A stretch of DNA of 33,329 nt, taken from the NCBI GenBank assembly GCA_026692885.1, contig JAPLNJ010000373.1, positions 1-33,329 of the forward strand. Reading direction: 5' to 3'. Source of the stretch: Planctomycetota bacterium. Its GTDB lineage: Bacteria > Planctomycetota > Planctomycetia > Pirellulales > Pirellulaceae. Of this stretch, positions 25,042 through 33,329 are shown piece after piece. Every line of letters starts with the position of its first letter. Positions within the stretch are counted from its first letter, which is position 1. The position numbers were made by a program, and so were the translations under genes. Under the pieces are notes generated by a model. The model was not told the DNA's origin and made no database searches. It saw nothing but the letters and a program-made list of their open reading frames with translations.

Positions 25042-27084
25042 TCAGTGCCGAAACAGAAACTCCTCACTATTAACCAGCGCCCACACGACATTCTCCGCCC
25101 CCCATTTCGAGCTGCATCGTCGACCAATATCCTCCCGCTCTGAGTCGGTCGGCAGACGCGAGAAGATCGTCAAGTACAGGCTCTCCGCCACCTGTTGCGA
25201 ATCGGTGGCTGTCAACAGTGCTTGGAGCTTGGCCCCCTTCTGGATCTTCGCCCGGACATGAGTGGAATTCAGCAGGTGCAGCGCCTGGGCGGCCGTGATG
25301 CGATTGTTCCGTTCCGACTCCAGGCCCGTATCGCGTGACGGACGCCCGAACAGCTCTAACATGCTGCTGGTGACGCTACCGTCCGGAAGCGAAATCGAGC
25401 GTTGTTTCTCAGGCAGAAAAGTAAAAGGTTCGGGGATCATGCTGGAATAGCTTTCCGTCGTTCCCGTGATCTGGCACAGGGCGTCGACCAGCACCTCGGC
25501 GTCCAGGCGACGGAGCGGATAACAGGCGAAGTTGGCCGCGGACTCGGGCCCCTCGCTCTTGGGAATGCAGGAAAGCTGATAGGTTGTGGAATTGAGAATC
25601 ACGCGGTAGATGTGCCTCAAATCGTAGTTGGCCCGGACTAACTCGGCCGCCAGCCAGTCCAACAGTTCCAAGTTCTGCGCCGGGTTGTTGGGCCGAATAT
25701 CATCTGGCTCGTGAACGATGCCGCGTCCCAGCAGCCAGTACCAGGCCCGGTTGACGATGTGCCGCGCAAACCAGGGGTTCTTGGCGTTGATCAGCCAATC
25801 AGCGAAGACCTCCCGGGGATCTCGGCCCGCAGGAAGCTCGGCCTTGGTTCCGTCAGGAAAGACGGCTGCAGGCGGCTGAGCGTTCGAGGTGGGTTTGGCC
25901 TTGCGCGGGTCGAAGACGACGATCTCTTCCTTCCATTCGCGTGTGGGCTTGAACCCAACCTGGGAGAAGAAGACGGCCATACCCGCCCAGCGCTCTTTCG
26001 GCCAGCTCTCCGCCCGCACTCCCATGAACACGAGGGCGACCGCCTGAGCGATGGCCGTCGGCTCCTTGCTTTGCAGGGCCCGGAAGAAGTTGACCTGCGG
26101 TGTACGGAAATTGCTGCCGCAGGCGGTGAGCAACTCCCGGGCGAACCGGTCGTAGGGCATGTTCTCTTTGAGTGAGATTTTGATCCAGCGGTGGTACGCC
26201 TGGGCGCCATTGGGCCAGAGGTTAATCGGGAATTCGGCCTTGACCCGCAGCAGGTCACTCCACTTCATCGCCCAGTAATCAGCGAACTCCGGCCGCTCGA
26301 GCAGACGGTCGATCAGCACGGAGCGTTTGTTGGGAGCCTTATCTTCCAGATAGATTTTCGCCTCTTCGGCCGTGGGCAGCGTGCCGATCGTATCCAGATA
26401 GACCCGTCGCAGGAAAACCCCATCGGAACATGGGTTGGCCGGTTCGATTTTCAACTGCTTCAGCTTGTCGAACACGAACGTGTCGAGCTGGCCTTGAGCG
26501 GTCAGATCCGCCTTCACTTCAAAGGGATTCGTCAGCACAAACGGAGTTAGAAACGATCCCATGTCGGCCGGGGCGACATCGTCATCCGGGTTGTGCCGGG
26601 CGGGCTCGGGGGGTTTCCTGAGCAGCCGGACGACGAAGGCCCGCTGGACGCCCGGTGCCCGCCGCCCGGCAGCCAGCACCTCGACGATCACCCGGTACGT
26701 GCCCGGCTTGTGCGTCTCGGCAGTGGGCCAGTAGAACTCCCCCGTCTCTTCATCGATTGTTGCATCGGGTGGGGCGCCGTTCAGGCTGTACGTCAGTTGC
26801 ACGGGTTCACGCCCCGCCTGACGAACGGGAATCGGCAACCGCAGCACCTCGCCCTGGGTGATCGACTGATTGGGTATCGGCAAAATCGTCAGGGTGTTCG
26901 AATTACGCGGGAACAACCACCATCCGAGCCCTACCAGGGCCACGACGAGCCCCAGGATCGCGCACGCGGAAACCCAGACGACCCAAGCCGATTTCTTCCG
27001 CTTGTGCTTGGCGAATTGCGAAGGCGACTGGTCGCGGCCGCGTGGAACTCCGTCGTCGATTGTCTCTTGTGGGTCGGGGATCAT
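25042..27084 (-). CDS. Membrane-anchored DUF1549/DUF1553 protein with Ig-like domain
   Basis: A 680-residue protein. A basic cytoplasmic start (about 1-32) is followed by one membrane segment (WVSACAILGLVVALVGLGWW), an Ig/cadherin-like beta domain (about 65-160; ITQGEVLRLPIPVRQ, TYRVIVEVLAAG), then DUF1549 (about 205-390; FVFDKLKQLKIEPANPCSDG, RVYLDTIGTLPTAEEAKIYL, YWAMKWSDLLRVK) and DUF1553 (about 430-660; WFARHIVNRAWYWLLGRGIV, NLELLDWLAAELV, RIQKGAKL region). The usual cytochrome-c type heme motif CxxCH is absent. The function of these domains is not established. It is transcribed before the DUF1501 and PPC genes, though repeats lie between. Confidence 0.9.
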   Translation of the reverse strand: MIPDPQETIDDGVPRGRDQSPSQFAKHKRKKSAWVVWVSACAILGLVVALVGLGWWLFPRNSNTLTILPIPNQSITQGEVLRLPIPVRQAGREPVQLTYSLNGAPPDATIDEETGEFYWPTAETHKPGTYRVIVEVLAAGRRAPGVQRAFVVRLLRKPPEPARHNPDDDVAPADMGSFLTPFVLTNPFEVKADLTAQGQLDTFVFDKLKQLKIEPANPCSDGVFLRRVYLDTIGTLPTAEEAKIYLEDKAPNKRSVLIDRLLERPEFADYWAMKWSDLLRVKAEFPINLWPNGAQAYHRWIKISLKENMPYDRFARELLTACGSNFRTPQVNFFRALQSKEPTAIAQAVALVFMGVRAESWPKERWAGMAVFFSQVGFKPTREWKEEIVVFDPRKAKPTSNAQPPAAVFPDGTKAELPAGRDPREVFADWLINAKNPWFARHIVNRAWYWLLGRGIVHEPDDIRPNNPAQNLELLDWLAAELVRANYDLRHIYRVILNSTTYQLSCIPKSEGPESAANFACYPLRRLDAEVLVDALCQITGTTESYSSMIPEPFTFLPEKQRSISLPDGSVTSSMLELFGRPSRDTGLESERNNRITAAQALHLLNSTHVRAKIQKGAKLQALLTATDSQQVAESLYLTIFSRLPTDSEREDIGRRCSSKWGAENVVWALVNSEEFLFRH

Positions 27085-27245
27085 CTGGACTGTACTCTTC
27101 GATTACACGGAAACCAATTCCGGCCTCAACTCAAACAGGAATTGTACCCGCACCCTGGCGTGCCTGTCCATCGCTCTCACGCATCGCCGCAGATACCTGA
27201 GTCATGCGCCACTTTGCGACGCGACGCGGGAGCCATCACAAGCTA

Positions 27246-29099
27246 TCAGGGCACCAGCAACTGCGTGTACGAACGCGTGTCGATGTGGTTGGGCAGCTGT
27301 TTGCCGGTGTCCTCGTTCTGCACGAACAGATGACGGTAATGGAACCACGTCCCGTTGTTTGTGCCGTCCGCGCGGACGATCATCGGGATCGCCTCGCCCT
27401 GGCCGCGGTCGGCAGCATGGATTTTGCGTGACCAGCCGTCCGTCAGCGAGGTGAACAGGTGCAGGCTGTACCGCCGCGCGTCGGAAAAGATGACGTCGGC
27501 GTGGCCATCCTCGTCGATATCGACCAGCCGCAGACCCGCGTCGCGGCCGGACCCATCGACAATGGCCGTCCCCGGCGGCAGTGCCCAGGGCAACCTCGTC
27601 CACGGGCCATCTGCCCCCGACCAGTGGAACACACCGCTCTGCTGCGGATTGCCGACGATCAGCTCGCAGACGCCGTCCCCGTCGAGGTCGCGGAAGCGGA
27701 CACCCCGGTCGCTGCCACCACGGGCCGTCAGCACCGGGCCGTTGAGTTCCAGACCGCGGAGTCCCTCGGTCGCCACCGTCCACCCCTGGCCGTCGAAGTG
27801 CCACAAGCCGGCCAGTTCCTCGTTGCGGACCAAGAGACTGGCTTGGCCTTTCGGCTGTAGCACGCCGAAGCGAACGCCGGTCAGCGTGCGTTTGCCCTGG
27901 GCGTCGGTGCGGACGATCGGCATGGGGAAGTCCCCCTCCGTCCAGGAACGCGTCTGAGGCGACCACAGCCGCGTCTGGCGGACGTGCTCGTTGCCGATGA
28001 CCACATCCATGTACCCGTCGTGATTCAGGTCCAGCACGCGGACGCCGTTGTCGCTGCCGTCGGCGGCCCGCAACGGCTGGCCGCTGAGCAGGTGCTTGGT
28101 GAGCCGCTCATGGACTTCGCGAAAGTTGAGGAACTTCACCCGCGGGCCGTAGCGGCTGGTCACGTGGTCGATCAGTTCGACGACATGGTCGTTGCGGATC
28201 CAGCGGTCCGGATGGAACGTCAGCGTGAAGACGCCTTGCTTGAGCACCACGGCGTCGAGGGCGGCCTGCATGTCACGGACGGTGTGCGGGTGGTGGTTGC
28301 CCTGCAGGTTGATGCCCAACCAGTCGTCGGGGATGGGCGACGGCATTTCCCAGCAGAGATGATCGATGACGAAGGGATAGGGATAGTTCTCGACGTAGTT
28401 GACGAAGTTGCGGTCGCGAGGAATGTACTTGGTAAACCGCGGCCGGCCTTCTTCATCGGTAGTCAGCTCGCGTGGCAAGGCAGGATCGTCGGCGGTGAAG
28501 GCCAGAAACACGGACGAATCGACACGCAGGAAATTGCCGGCCGCGGTGGTCTTGCCAAACATCTCGGAGAAGAATCGCGGCCCGACCGAGTTCATCGAAT
28601 CGCAGCAGGGCATGCGAAATGCCGTCACGCGGCTGTGGGGGATCTGGACCAGCAGGTCAATGGAGTCGTCGTAGGTCTGCTTGGCTTTGGCGAAATCGCC
28701 GCCCTGCAGGCAGGGGCAGGGGTGTGTCACCGTGTGGGCCTCAATGTTGACGCCTTCGGCCAACCACTGCTGCAGTTGAGGGTCGGCCAACTTGACCTGG
28801 TTGGTCATGATGCTGACCGGTCCGCGCCCGTCGATCTTCTTCAATCGCTCGATGATTGGCCGCAAGCATTTCTCGTACGGCTCCGTGCTCCGCATGTCGT
28901 CGATGGACAGCACCACGACGGCTTCGACGCCCGGCTCGCCGATCCACTGGGGCGTGACCAGCTTGGGCGCAGCCAAGCCGACGGAGTAGGGGTTGCAGGG
29001 ATCGTCCAGCCAGGCCAGACGGTTCCCCACGTCGTCCGCCGAGGCCGGGTGCGTCGAGATCAGACACAACCACACGCAAGCTGCCAATCGCCCGTGCAT
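27246..29099 (-). CDS. Secreted polysaccharide deacetylase-like protein with FG-GAP repeats
   Basis: A 617-residue protein starting at ATG 29099, six bases after AAGGAG, with a signal peptide (LAACVWLCLISTHPASA). The N-terminal half has NodB-type deacetylase motifs: SIDD at 65-68, HTVTH at 122-126 (metal histidines), FRMP at 161-164 and FHPDR at 295-299. From residue 351 on, FG-GAP/VCBS repeats follow (VLDLNHDGYMDVVIGN, FRDLDGDGVCELIVGN, LVDIDEDGHADVIFSD), predicted to form a calcium-binding beta-propeller. It ends at SYTQLLVP; in other planctomycetes similar heads continue, as I recall, into a large dehydrogenase-like domain that is absent here. A role in cell-envelope or environmental glycan processing is inferred. 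Confidence 0.85.
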   Translation of the reverse strand: MHGRLAACVWLCLISTHPASADDVGNRLAWLDDPCNPYSVGLAAPKLVTPQWIGEPGVEAVVVLSIDDMRSTEPYEKCLRPIIERLKKIDGRGPVSIMTNQVKLADPQLQQWLAEGVNIEAHTVTHPCPCLQGGDFAKAKQTYDDSIDLLVQIPHSRVTAFRMPCCDSMNSVGPRFFSEMFGKTTAAGNFLRVDSSVFLAFTADDPALPRELTTDEEGRPRFTKYIPRDRNFVNYVENYPYPFVIDHLCWEMPSPIPDDWLGINLQGNHHPHTVRDMQAALDAVVLKQGVFTLTFHPDRWIRNDHVVELIDHVTSRYGPRVKFLNFREVHERLTKHLLSGQPLRAADGSDNGVRVLDLNHDGYMDVVIGNEHVRQTRLWSPQTRSWTEGDFPMPIVRTDAQGKRTLTGVRFGVLQPKGQASLLVRNEELAGLWHFDGQGWTVATEGLRGLELNGPVLTARGGSDRGVRFRDLDGDGVCELIVGNPQQSGVFHWSGADGPWTRLPWALPPGTAIVDGSGRDAGLRLVDIDEDGHADVIFSDARRYSLHLFTSLTDGWSRKIHAADRGQGEAIPMIVRADGTNNGTWFHYRHLFVQNEDTGKQLPNHIDTRSYTQLLVP

Positions 29100-29326
29100 A
29101 CGGAACTCCTTCACGGAACCGTCCCGCTGACGGCCGATACACGCCGGTCGGCGACCCGCCGCAGGATGTCCACGTTGAGATAACCGATGGGAGCGGCCGA
29201 TGCAAGACCCGCGAACGCCCGACCGCGTAGATCCGCCTTTCCAGGACGTCGGGCCCTTGCATGGCAACTTCTCAGTTGGTGTGCTTCGGCGAGCGCTGAA
29301 CCGGCCCGACAGCCCGCGCGGCCTGA

Positions 29327-30211
29327 CTACAACTTGTGCTTGGATAGGTATTTCACCATCTTGTCGTAATAGGGCAGCATGTTCTTGGTGAGCCCGCTAA
29401 ACTCCGCGAGTTGTGCCAGGATCTCGTTCTGCGTCGCGGTGCCAGCAATCTGGCGTTTAGCGCCGTTGCCGAAATCGGCCAAGTCCGTGCGGTGGTTCGA
29501 CAACCCCGCCATTTCCCGCACCAGGGACGCCGGGCACTTCGCATCGGTAACCAGCTTGATGACGTTGGACATCTGCTGAGTCATGTCGCGTGCCCCGGCA
29601 GCCATTTCGACGTTGTACGTGTCAGGGCTAGGATCGGCCTTGATCTTTTGCACGGCGGCAACCGCCTTGGCCAGCGCCGCCTTGGTCATGGCCGGCCAGC
29701 CCGTTAACAACCTTTGCTGTTTCAGATAGTCCGTCTCCGCGTTAACCTGCTCGTCGTCGGCCCCTTGCTCGCGGAGTTTCTGTTGGGCCTTGTCAATCGC
29801 GGCGCTGAGTTTCTCCTGCGCTTTGGCGTACTCCTTCGAGCAGGTTACGGCCCTGCTCTCGACCTTCGCCACGACCAAGTCCAGGTGCTTTCGCAAAACC
29901 TTGAGTTCGCGGTAGGCCTCGGAGTGGAGGTCCTTATCGGTCGCCTTGATTGCCTTGTCCAGTACTCCGGCGTATTTGTCCGTGGCCTTCTTCAGCGTCT
30001 TCTGCTCGGCCGTAAACGCCTTGTAGCGCGTGGCGCGTTCCGTCATGCTTCCCTCGCTCGGGTCCGTCTGGTCCATCGCCGTGAGCGAGGTCACCAGCTC
30101 GGAGGTCTTCTTGACCACGTCCTCCAGTTCGCGCACGGCCACCTTGTTGCGTCCTGTGAACGCCAGAATGCTCTTGTTGTAGACTTTTCCCCATTCGTCC
30201 GCAAAACTCAT
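29327..30211 (-). CDS. Helical/coiled-coil protein of unknown function
   Basis: This 294-residue protein has no signal peptide and no membrane segment. It is rich in Lys, Ala, Glu and Asp with long amphipathic helices (KAQEKLSAAIDKAQQKLREQ, DKYAGVLDKAIKATDKDLHS, ALAKAVAAVQKIKA). The start is well supported by AGGAG seven bases before ATG. I do not recognise a family. Helical bundles of this type occur as structural, regulatory or secreted-effector-like proteins; nothing nearby decides between these. Confidence 0.7.
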   Translation of the reverse strand: MSFADEWGKVYNKSILAFTGRNKVAVRELEDVVKKTSELVTSLTAMDQTDPSEGSMTERATRYKAFTAEQKTLKKATDKYAGVLDKAIKATDKDLHSEAYRELKVLRKHLDLVVAKVESRAVTCSKEYAKAQEKLSAAIDKAQQKLREQGADDEQVNAETDYLKQQRLLTGWPAMTKAALAKAVAAVQKIKADPSPDTYNVEMAAGARDMTQQMSNVIKLVTDAKCPASLVREMAGLSNHRTDLADFGNGAKRQIAGTATQNEILAQLAEFSGLTKNMLPYYDKMVKYLSKHKL

Positions 30212-30369
30212 GTCCGTACTCCTGCAAAGAAAGAGTTCACGAAAATACCACTGCCAATGGCCGCCCCCTCTGTAATGCTCCCGCCGAATCTACACAGCCA
30301 CGCGGCGGAGGCACTGGCCACGGAACTCCACCACTATAGGGGCAAAAGAAGTGCAAGAGAAGTGCCACA

Positions 30370-30480
30370 TCACTTGCTGCTCCGAATCCGCTCGGGACAT
30401 TGGTCGACCAAGTCCCGCGGGCCAAGTTCACGCCGGCGCAGACGGGCGGCGGCGATCACGATATCGGGAAAGGACTGCAT
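30370..30480 (-). pseudogene. 36-codon ORF resembling the N-terminus of an amidase-signature enzyme
   Basis: The start ATG 30480 has an excellent ribosome site (AGGAGAATCT directly before it), 36 bases after the ackA stop. The peptide reads FPDIVIAAARLRRRELGPRD followed by LVDQCPERIRSSK and a stop. The pattern AAxLRxxELxxxDLVxxCxxRI is that of the first helix of amidase/GatA-family enzymes. The rest of such an enzyme (about 430 residues with the Ser-Ser-Lys triad) is missing from all frames downstream, so it is either a truncated remnant or a small translated protein. The remainder of this 305-base gap shows nothing else. Confidence 0.4.
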
Positions 30481-30516
30481 AGATTCTCCTGGTGGCGGCT
30501 TTCTCCTACGTGGCCT

Positions 30517-31743
30517 TTACTGTTCGGCGGGAGTACGTTGAGCACACGCGAGCCGCTCGACCGTCTGTTCCGCGATCTCGAACTCCTCGTCGGTCGGAAT
30601 GACCAGCACTTTCACCGGGCTCTCGTCGGATTGAATCTCGCCGCTGGCGGACACGCAAGCTTCGTTCTTGGCCGCATCCACCACAATTCCCAACGCTTGC
30701 AGACCCGCGCACGAATGCCAGCGGACCAGCGCCGAATTCTCGCCGATGCCGCCCGTGAACACGATGGCATCGACGCGTCCCAGAACGGCGTAGTACGCGC
30801 CGATGTATTTCTTGTTGCGGTAAGCGAGCATGTCGATCGCCAACCGGGCTGGCTCATCTCCGGCCGCGGCCAACTGCTGGATCGAGCGCAGATCGTTTTC
30901 CCCGCAAATCCCCTTCAGGCCGCTGTCCTTGTTCAGCAGCGATTCCAGCCGTTCGCTGGACCAGCCCGTAGCCCGCAACACGTGAAACATCACGCCGGGA
31001 TCCAGGTCGCCGCAGCGCGTGCCCATGAGCAGGCCTTCCAGCGGCGTCAAGCCCATCGAGGTATCTACGCTCTGGCCGCCGCGGAGCGCCGCGGCACTGG
31101 AGCCGTTTCCCAGGTGCAGCACAATCAAATTCAGCGTCTCCAGGGGGCGGCCCAAACGGGCGGCGGTCCGCTTAGCCACACACCGCATCGACGTCCCATG
31201 AAAGCCGTACCGCCGGACCTGATACAAACGCTGCCACTCGCGCGGCACGGCATAGTGATAAGCGTGCGGCGGCAGCGTGTGATGGAAGGCGGTATCGAAC
31301 ACCGCGACCTGGGGCACGCCTGGAAAGTTGGCCAAAGCGATTTCAATGGCCATGAGCATGGCAGGGTTGTGCAAGGGCGCCAGCACGTTCAGCGGACGCA
31401 CCAAGGTCAGGAACTTGTCGTCGATCAACGTCGGCTCCCTAAAGACGTCGCCTCCGTGGGCGAGCCGATGCCCGATCCCAAACAATTCCGCCGGATTCCG
31501 GTAGGCCTGGGTCTCTTGGAGCACAGCGTCGATAGCGGCCATCGCATCCCGGTGCGTGGCGAAGGGCTGCGTGAGGGTCCGCTCGGCCCAGCCGCCGTCG
31601 GGTTGCCGGCCACGGTGAATCAAGCGGCTGCTCGGCTCACCGATCCGCTCCACCCGCCCGGCCGCGAGCACGGTGCGGTCGCACATCTCGAACAACTGGT
31701 ACTTAATCGAGGAACTGCCCGCATTGAAGACCAAGATCTTCAT
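30517..31743 (-). CDS. ackA: Acetate kinase
   Basis: This 408-residue protein matches the family length. It interconverts acyl phosphate plus ADP with acid plus ATP. Motifs: NAGSSSIKYQLF at 7-18, GHRLAHGGDVF, VFDTAFHHTLPPHAYHYAVP, YGFHGTSM, LHLGNGSSAAAL, DTSMGLTPLEGLLMGTRCGD and FTGGIGENS, including the conserved Asn, Arg, Asp and His of the active site. The start is ATG 31743, eight bases after the ACT-protein stop, with AAGGGA overlapping that stop, so translation is coupled. With the upstream phosphate acyltransferase it forms an acyl-CoA to ATP pathway; acetate is the usual substrate, propionate or butyrate are possible. Confidence 0.95.
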   Translation of the reverse strand: MKILVFNAGSSSIKYQLFEMCDRTVLAAGRVERIGEPSSRLIHRGRQPDGGWAERTLTQPFATHRDAMAAIDAVLQETQAYRNPAELFGIGHRLAHGGDVFREPTLIDDKFLTLVRPLNVLAPLHNPAMLMAIEIALANFPGVPQVAVFDTAFHHTLPPHAYHYAVPREWQRLYQVRRYGFHGTSMRCVAKRTAARLGRPLETLNLIVLHLGNGSSAAALRGGQSVDTSMGLTPLEGLLMGTRCGDLDPGVMFHVLRATGWSSERLESLLNKDSGLKGICGENDLRSIQQLAAAGDEPARLAIDMLAYRNKKYIGAYYAVLGRVDAIVFTGGIGENSALVRWHSCAGLQALGIVVDAAKNEACVSASGEIQSDESPVKVLVIPTDEEFEIAEQTVERLACAQRTPAEQ

Positions 31744-31751
31744 GATGTCCC

Positions 31752-32237
31752 TTAGACTCCCAGAATCGAGTACACGATGTCCGTCACGATCTGCGCCGTC
31801 TCCAAACGTTCCAGAACGGGATCCAGTTCGTTGGGCGAGCCGGCCAGGAAGTAGAGCCAACCGCAGGAATCCTGCAGCACCAACTCGCTGATCAGAAAAG
31901 CCGTCTCGCCCGCCACGTCGCCGGGCTTCAAACGCCGCTGCGTGCGGATCAAGACGGATTTCCGCAGCAGTTCCGAGTCGTACGGATGCTCCTCCAGCGA
32001 AAACACCTTGCTGAGCCGTTTGATCTTGCGGACCATCTTGTCCTTCTCCTGCTCCGTGCAGCAGAAGGTCAGCACGACGTTGCCGTCCACGCCAGCACGT
32101 TCCTCGAAGCCGTGTCCGACCACGGTGTCGATGCTGACACCTTCATTGCTGAAGGCCGAGGCAATGCTGGTCAGTGCACCAGCCCGATCGACTACGCGGG
32201 CCCGAAAAATCCAGCGGGCGATCTTCGACTCAGGCAT
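31752..32237 (-). CDS. ACT-domain protein (two ACT-like units), possible regulator
   Basis: A 161-residue protein from ATG 32237, which overlaps the end of the upstream gene by eight bases. The first half has the ACT pattern of the acetolactate synthase small subunit (FRARVVDRAGALTSIASAFS, then GVSIDTVV). The second half (about 75-161) begins KSVLIRTQRR and may be a second ACT-like unit. ACT domains bind amino acids or similar small ligands. No catalytic subunit that would need it as a partner is adjacent, so it probably acts on the two neighbouring enzymes or on something encoded elsewhere. Confidence 0.8.
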   Translation of the reverse strand: MPESKIARWIFRARVVDRAGALTSIASAFSNEGVSIDTVVGHGFEERAGVDGNVVLTFCCTEQEKDKMVRKIKRLSKVFSLEEHPYDSELLRKSVLIRTQRRLKPGDVAGETAFLISELVLQDSCGWLYFLAGSPNELDPVLERLETAQIVTDIVYSILGV

Positions 32238-33255
32238 CCTTTGTGTCTCCCTGCGGCCGCGCCGCATGCCGAGTGCCCGGCGGCGGGTCGGCTACCGCCT
32301 GGCGTTGAGCCAGGAGGCTCCCTAGAGCAATCGACTCCAACCGCGTCTCCAAGGTATCAGCTCGCGACAGAATGATGTACGGGACCGGGAAGCCTACGGT
32401 CACATTGGCCAACGAGGCCAAGCCGTACTTGTTCAGCGCGCTGATCGCTTTGTACAGAATGTTGGCGGAGTCGAGTCCCGGACAGACCAGCACGTCCGCC
32501 TGGCCGGCCACCTCGCGCGCCCGTGGATGGTGGGGCAGACCCTTGATCGCCACCGAACCGGGATCCGTGGCCAGATCGAACGACAACGGACCGTACACGA
32601 CGGCCTGCGGCCACTCGAGGGCCGTTAGATCGGCGGCCAACTTGGTGGACGGCAGCGAAGCGATCGGCTTCTCATTGGCCGACAGGATCGCCACTCGCGG
32701 CCGTTCGAGACACAGCACCGTGCGGGCCACCTCGACCGCATTGCGTATCAAGTCCTGCATCCGCTCGAACGTACAATGGGTCGTTACCCCGGCGTCGGTC
32801 AGGATCAGCAGCCGGCCGTCGGCAATCGGCGGGGCATCGAACAAGGTCACCAGGCTCACGGTCCGTTGCCGGGCCAACGGCAGCATGGCCCGGTTGATCA
32901 CCGGCGTCGCAATGCTGCCTTTCAGCACGACATCCACGGCTCCAGACCGAATCAAGTCGACGGCGATGGCCGCGGCCGCTTCCTCGGTTGGGGCAGCCAG
33001 GATGTCCTCCTGGGCGACGTCGATGCCCACCTCGTCCACCGCCCGAGCGATCCCATCCGCGTTGCCAATCAGCAGGACCCGCTGGACGATGCCGTGGTCC
33101 CGAGCCGACTCGACCAACCGCAGATCTTCGCGGCGGTCGCCGCCAACGACCACCACGGTCATCCCGGACAGCCGGCCAGCCAGGTGCACCAGATCGGAGA
33201 CCGTCCGTAACTCGCTGCGATCGTCGAGAGGGGGTGCATCGGCTGCCAGGGTCAT
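32230..33255 (-). CDS. Phosphate acyltransferase (phosphate acetyl/butyryltransferase family)
   Basis: A 341-residue protein of the phosphate acetyl/butyryltransferase family, which swaps CoA for phosphate on an acyl group. Seen: MTVVVVGGDRREDLRLVESA at the N-terminus, VDVVLKGSIATPVINRAML, LLILTDAGVTTHCTFERMQD, and ADVLVCPGLDSANILYKAIS near the C-terminus. The C-terminal sequence VPYIILSRADTLETRLESIA is typical. It is closer in length to phosphate butyryltransferase (about 300) than to the long Pta. The start ATG 33255 lacks a strong ribosome site; upstream, 74 bases to the window end could hold its promoter. It heads the operon with the ACT protein and acetate kinase. Confidence 0.85.
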   Translation of the reverse strand: MTLAADAPPLDDRSELRTVSDLVHLAGRLSGMTVVVVGGDRREDLRLVESARDHGIVQRVLLIGNADGIARAVDEVGIDVAQEDILAAPTEEAAAAIAVDLIRSGAVDVVLKGSIATPVINRAMLPLARQRTVSLVTLFDAPPIADGRLLILTDAGVTTHCTFERMQDLIRNAVEVARTVLCLERPRVAILSANEKPIASLPSTKLAADLTALEWPQAVVYGPLSFDLATDPGSVAIKGLPHHPRAREVAGQADVLVCPGLDSANILYKAISALNKYGLASLANVTVGFPVPYIILSRADTLETRLESIALGSLLAQRQAVADPPPGTRHAARPQGDTKDA

Positions 33256-33329
33256 CGGTGCGCTCGCGTTTTCTGGGCATCGGTGGGGAGGTGGCGCCGT
33301 TGTACCAAGAAAGCCTGCGAAAGAAAAGC

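Noticed and set aside
30400..31755. 451-codon plus-strand open frame opposite ackA
   Set aside because: Fully covered by acetate kinase on the other strand; composition of an antisense frame.
1..33329. tRNA or rRNA genes
   Set aside because: I read the intergenic parts for cloverleaf and rRNA signatures and saw none.

Overview
The window looks like chromosomal DNA of a planctomycete, probably a member of the Pirellulales or a relative. Three things point there: a secreted module of a PPC-domain protein, a DUF1501 protein and a DUF1549/DUF1553 protein; two Hanks-type Ser/Thr kinases; and a large outer-membrane barrel. A polysaccharide deacetylase with FG-GAP repeats and an abundance of short palindromic intergenic repeats fit the same picture. 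This taxonomic reading comes from gene content only; no marker gene (rRNA, tRNA) was found.

Layout. 1-6517 (all minus strand): a secreted-protein start cut by the window edge, a membrane protein, two damaged SulP-type anion transporter genes, a DszB-like sulfinate desulfinase with its Cys/His/Arg triad intact, a CoA-disulfide reductase fused to a rhodanese domain, and a secreted protein of unknown function. I read 267-5470 as a sulfur-handling locus with an intact enzyme core and decayed transport. 6843-8462 (plus): a LarA-type nickel-pincer racemase/epimerase homologue and a small protein. 8571-9968 (minus): a secreted beta-barrel protein. 10510-13381 (plus): a secreted TraB-like protein, a dense repeat region, then a GH88-type unsaturated glucuronyl hydrolase. 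13388-33255 (all minus): kinase-mnmE, then DRG-like GTPase-polX, a second kinase with a C-terminal membrane anchor, the PPC/DUF1501/DUF1549 module, a deacetylase/FG-GAP protein, a helical protein, and a tightly packed acyltransferase-ACT-acetate kinase operon.

Working together. The desulfinase would free sulfite from an organic sulfinate, CoADR-rhodanese would deal with persulfide/disulfide sulfur, and SulP proteins normally move sulfate-type anions. The phosphate acyltransferase and acetate kinase would convert acyl-CoA to acyl phosphate and then to acid plus ATP, with an ACT-domain protein between them as a possible regulator. GH88 and the LarA-like enzyme both suggest use of uronic or sugar acids.

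Non-coding highlights. Two copies of a two-hairpin element (6586-6692 and 24817-24943) have loops that are perfectly complementary to each other, and stems that differ between copies by compensating base changes. Other repeats include a roughly 120-nt-arm inverted repeat (11631-11913), a perfect 16-bp inverted repeat just before the GH88 gene, and a 25-bp perfect inverted repeat bracketed by a 20-bp duplication of the end of polX. Short gene remnants, below usual calling length, were found for SulP, possibly an amidase, and possibly a Y-family polymerase.
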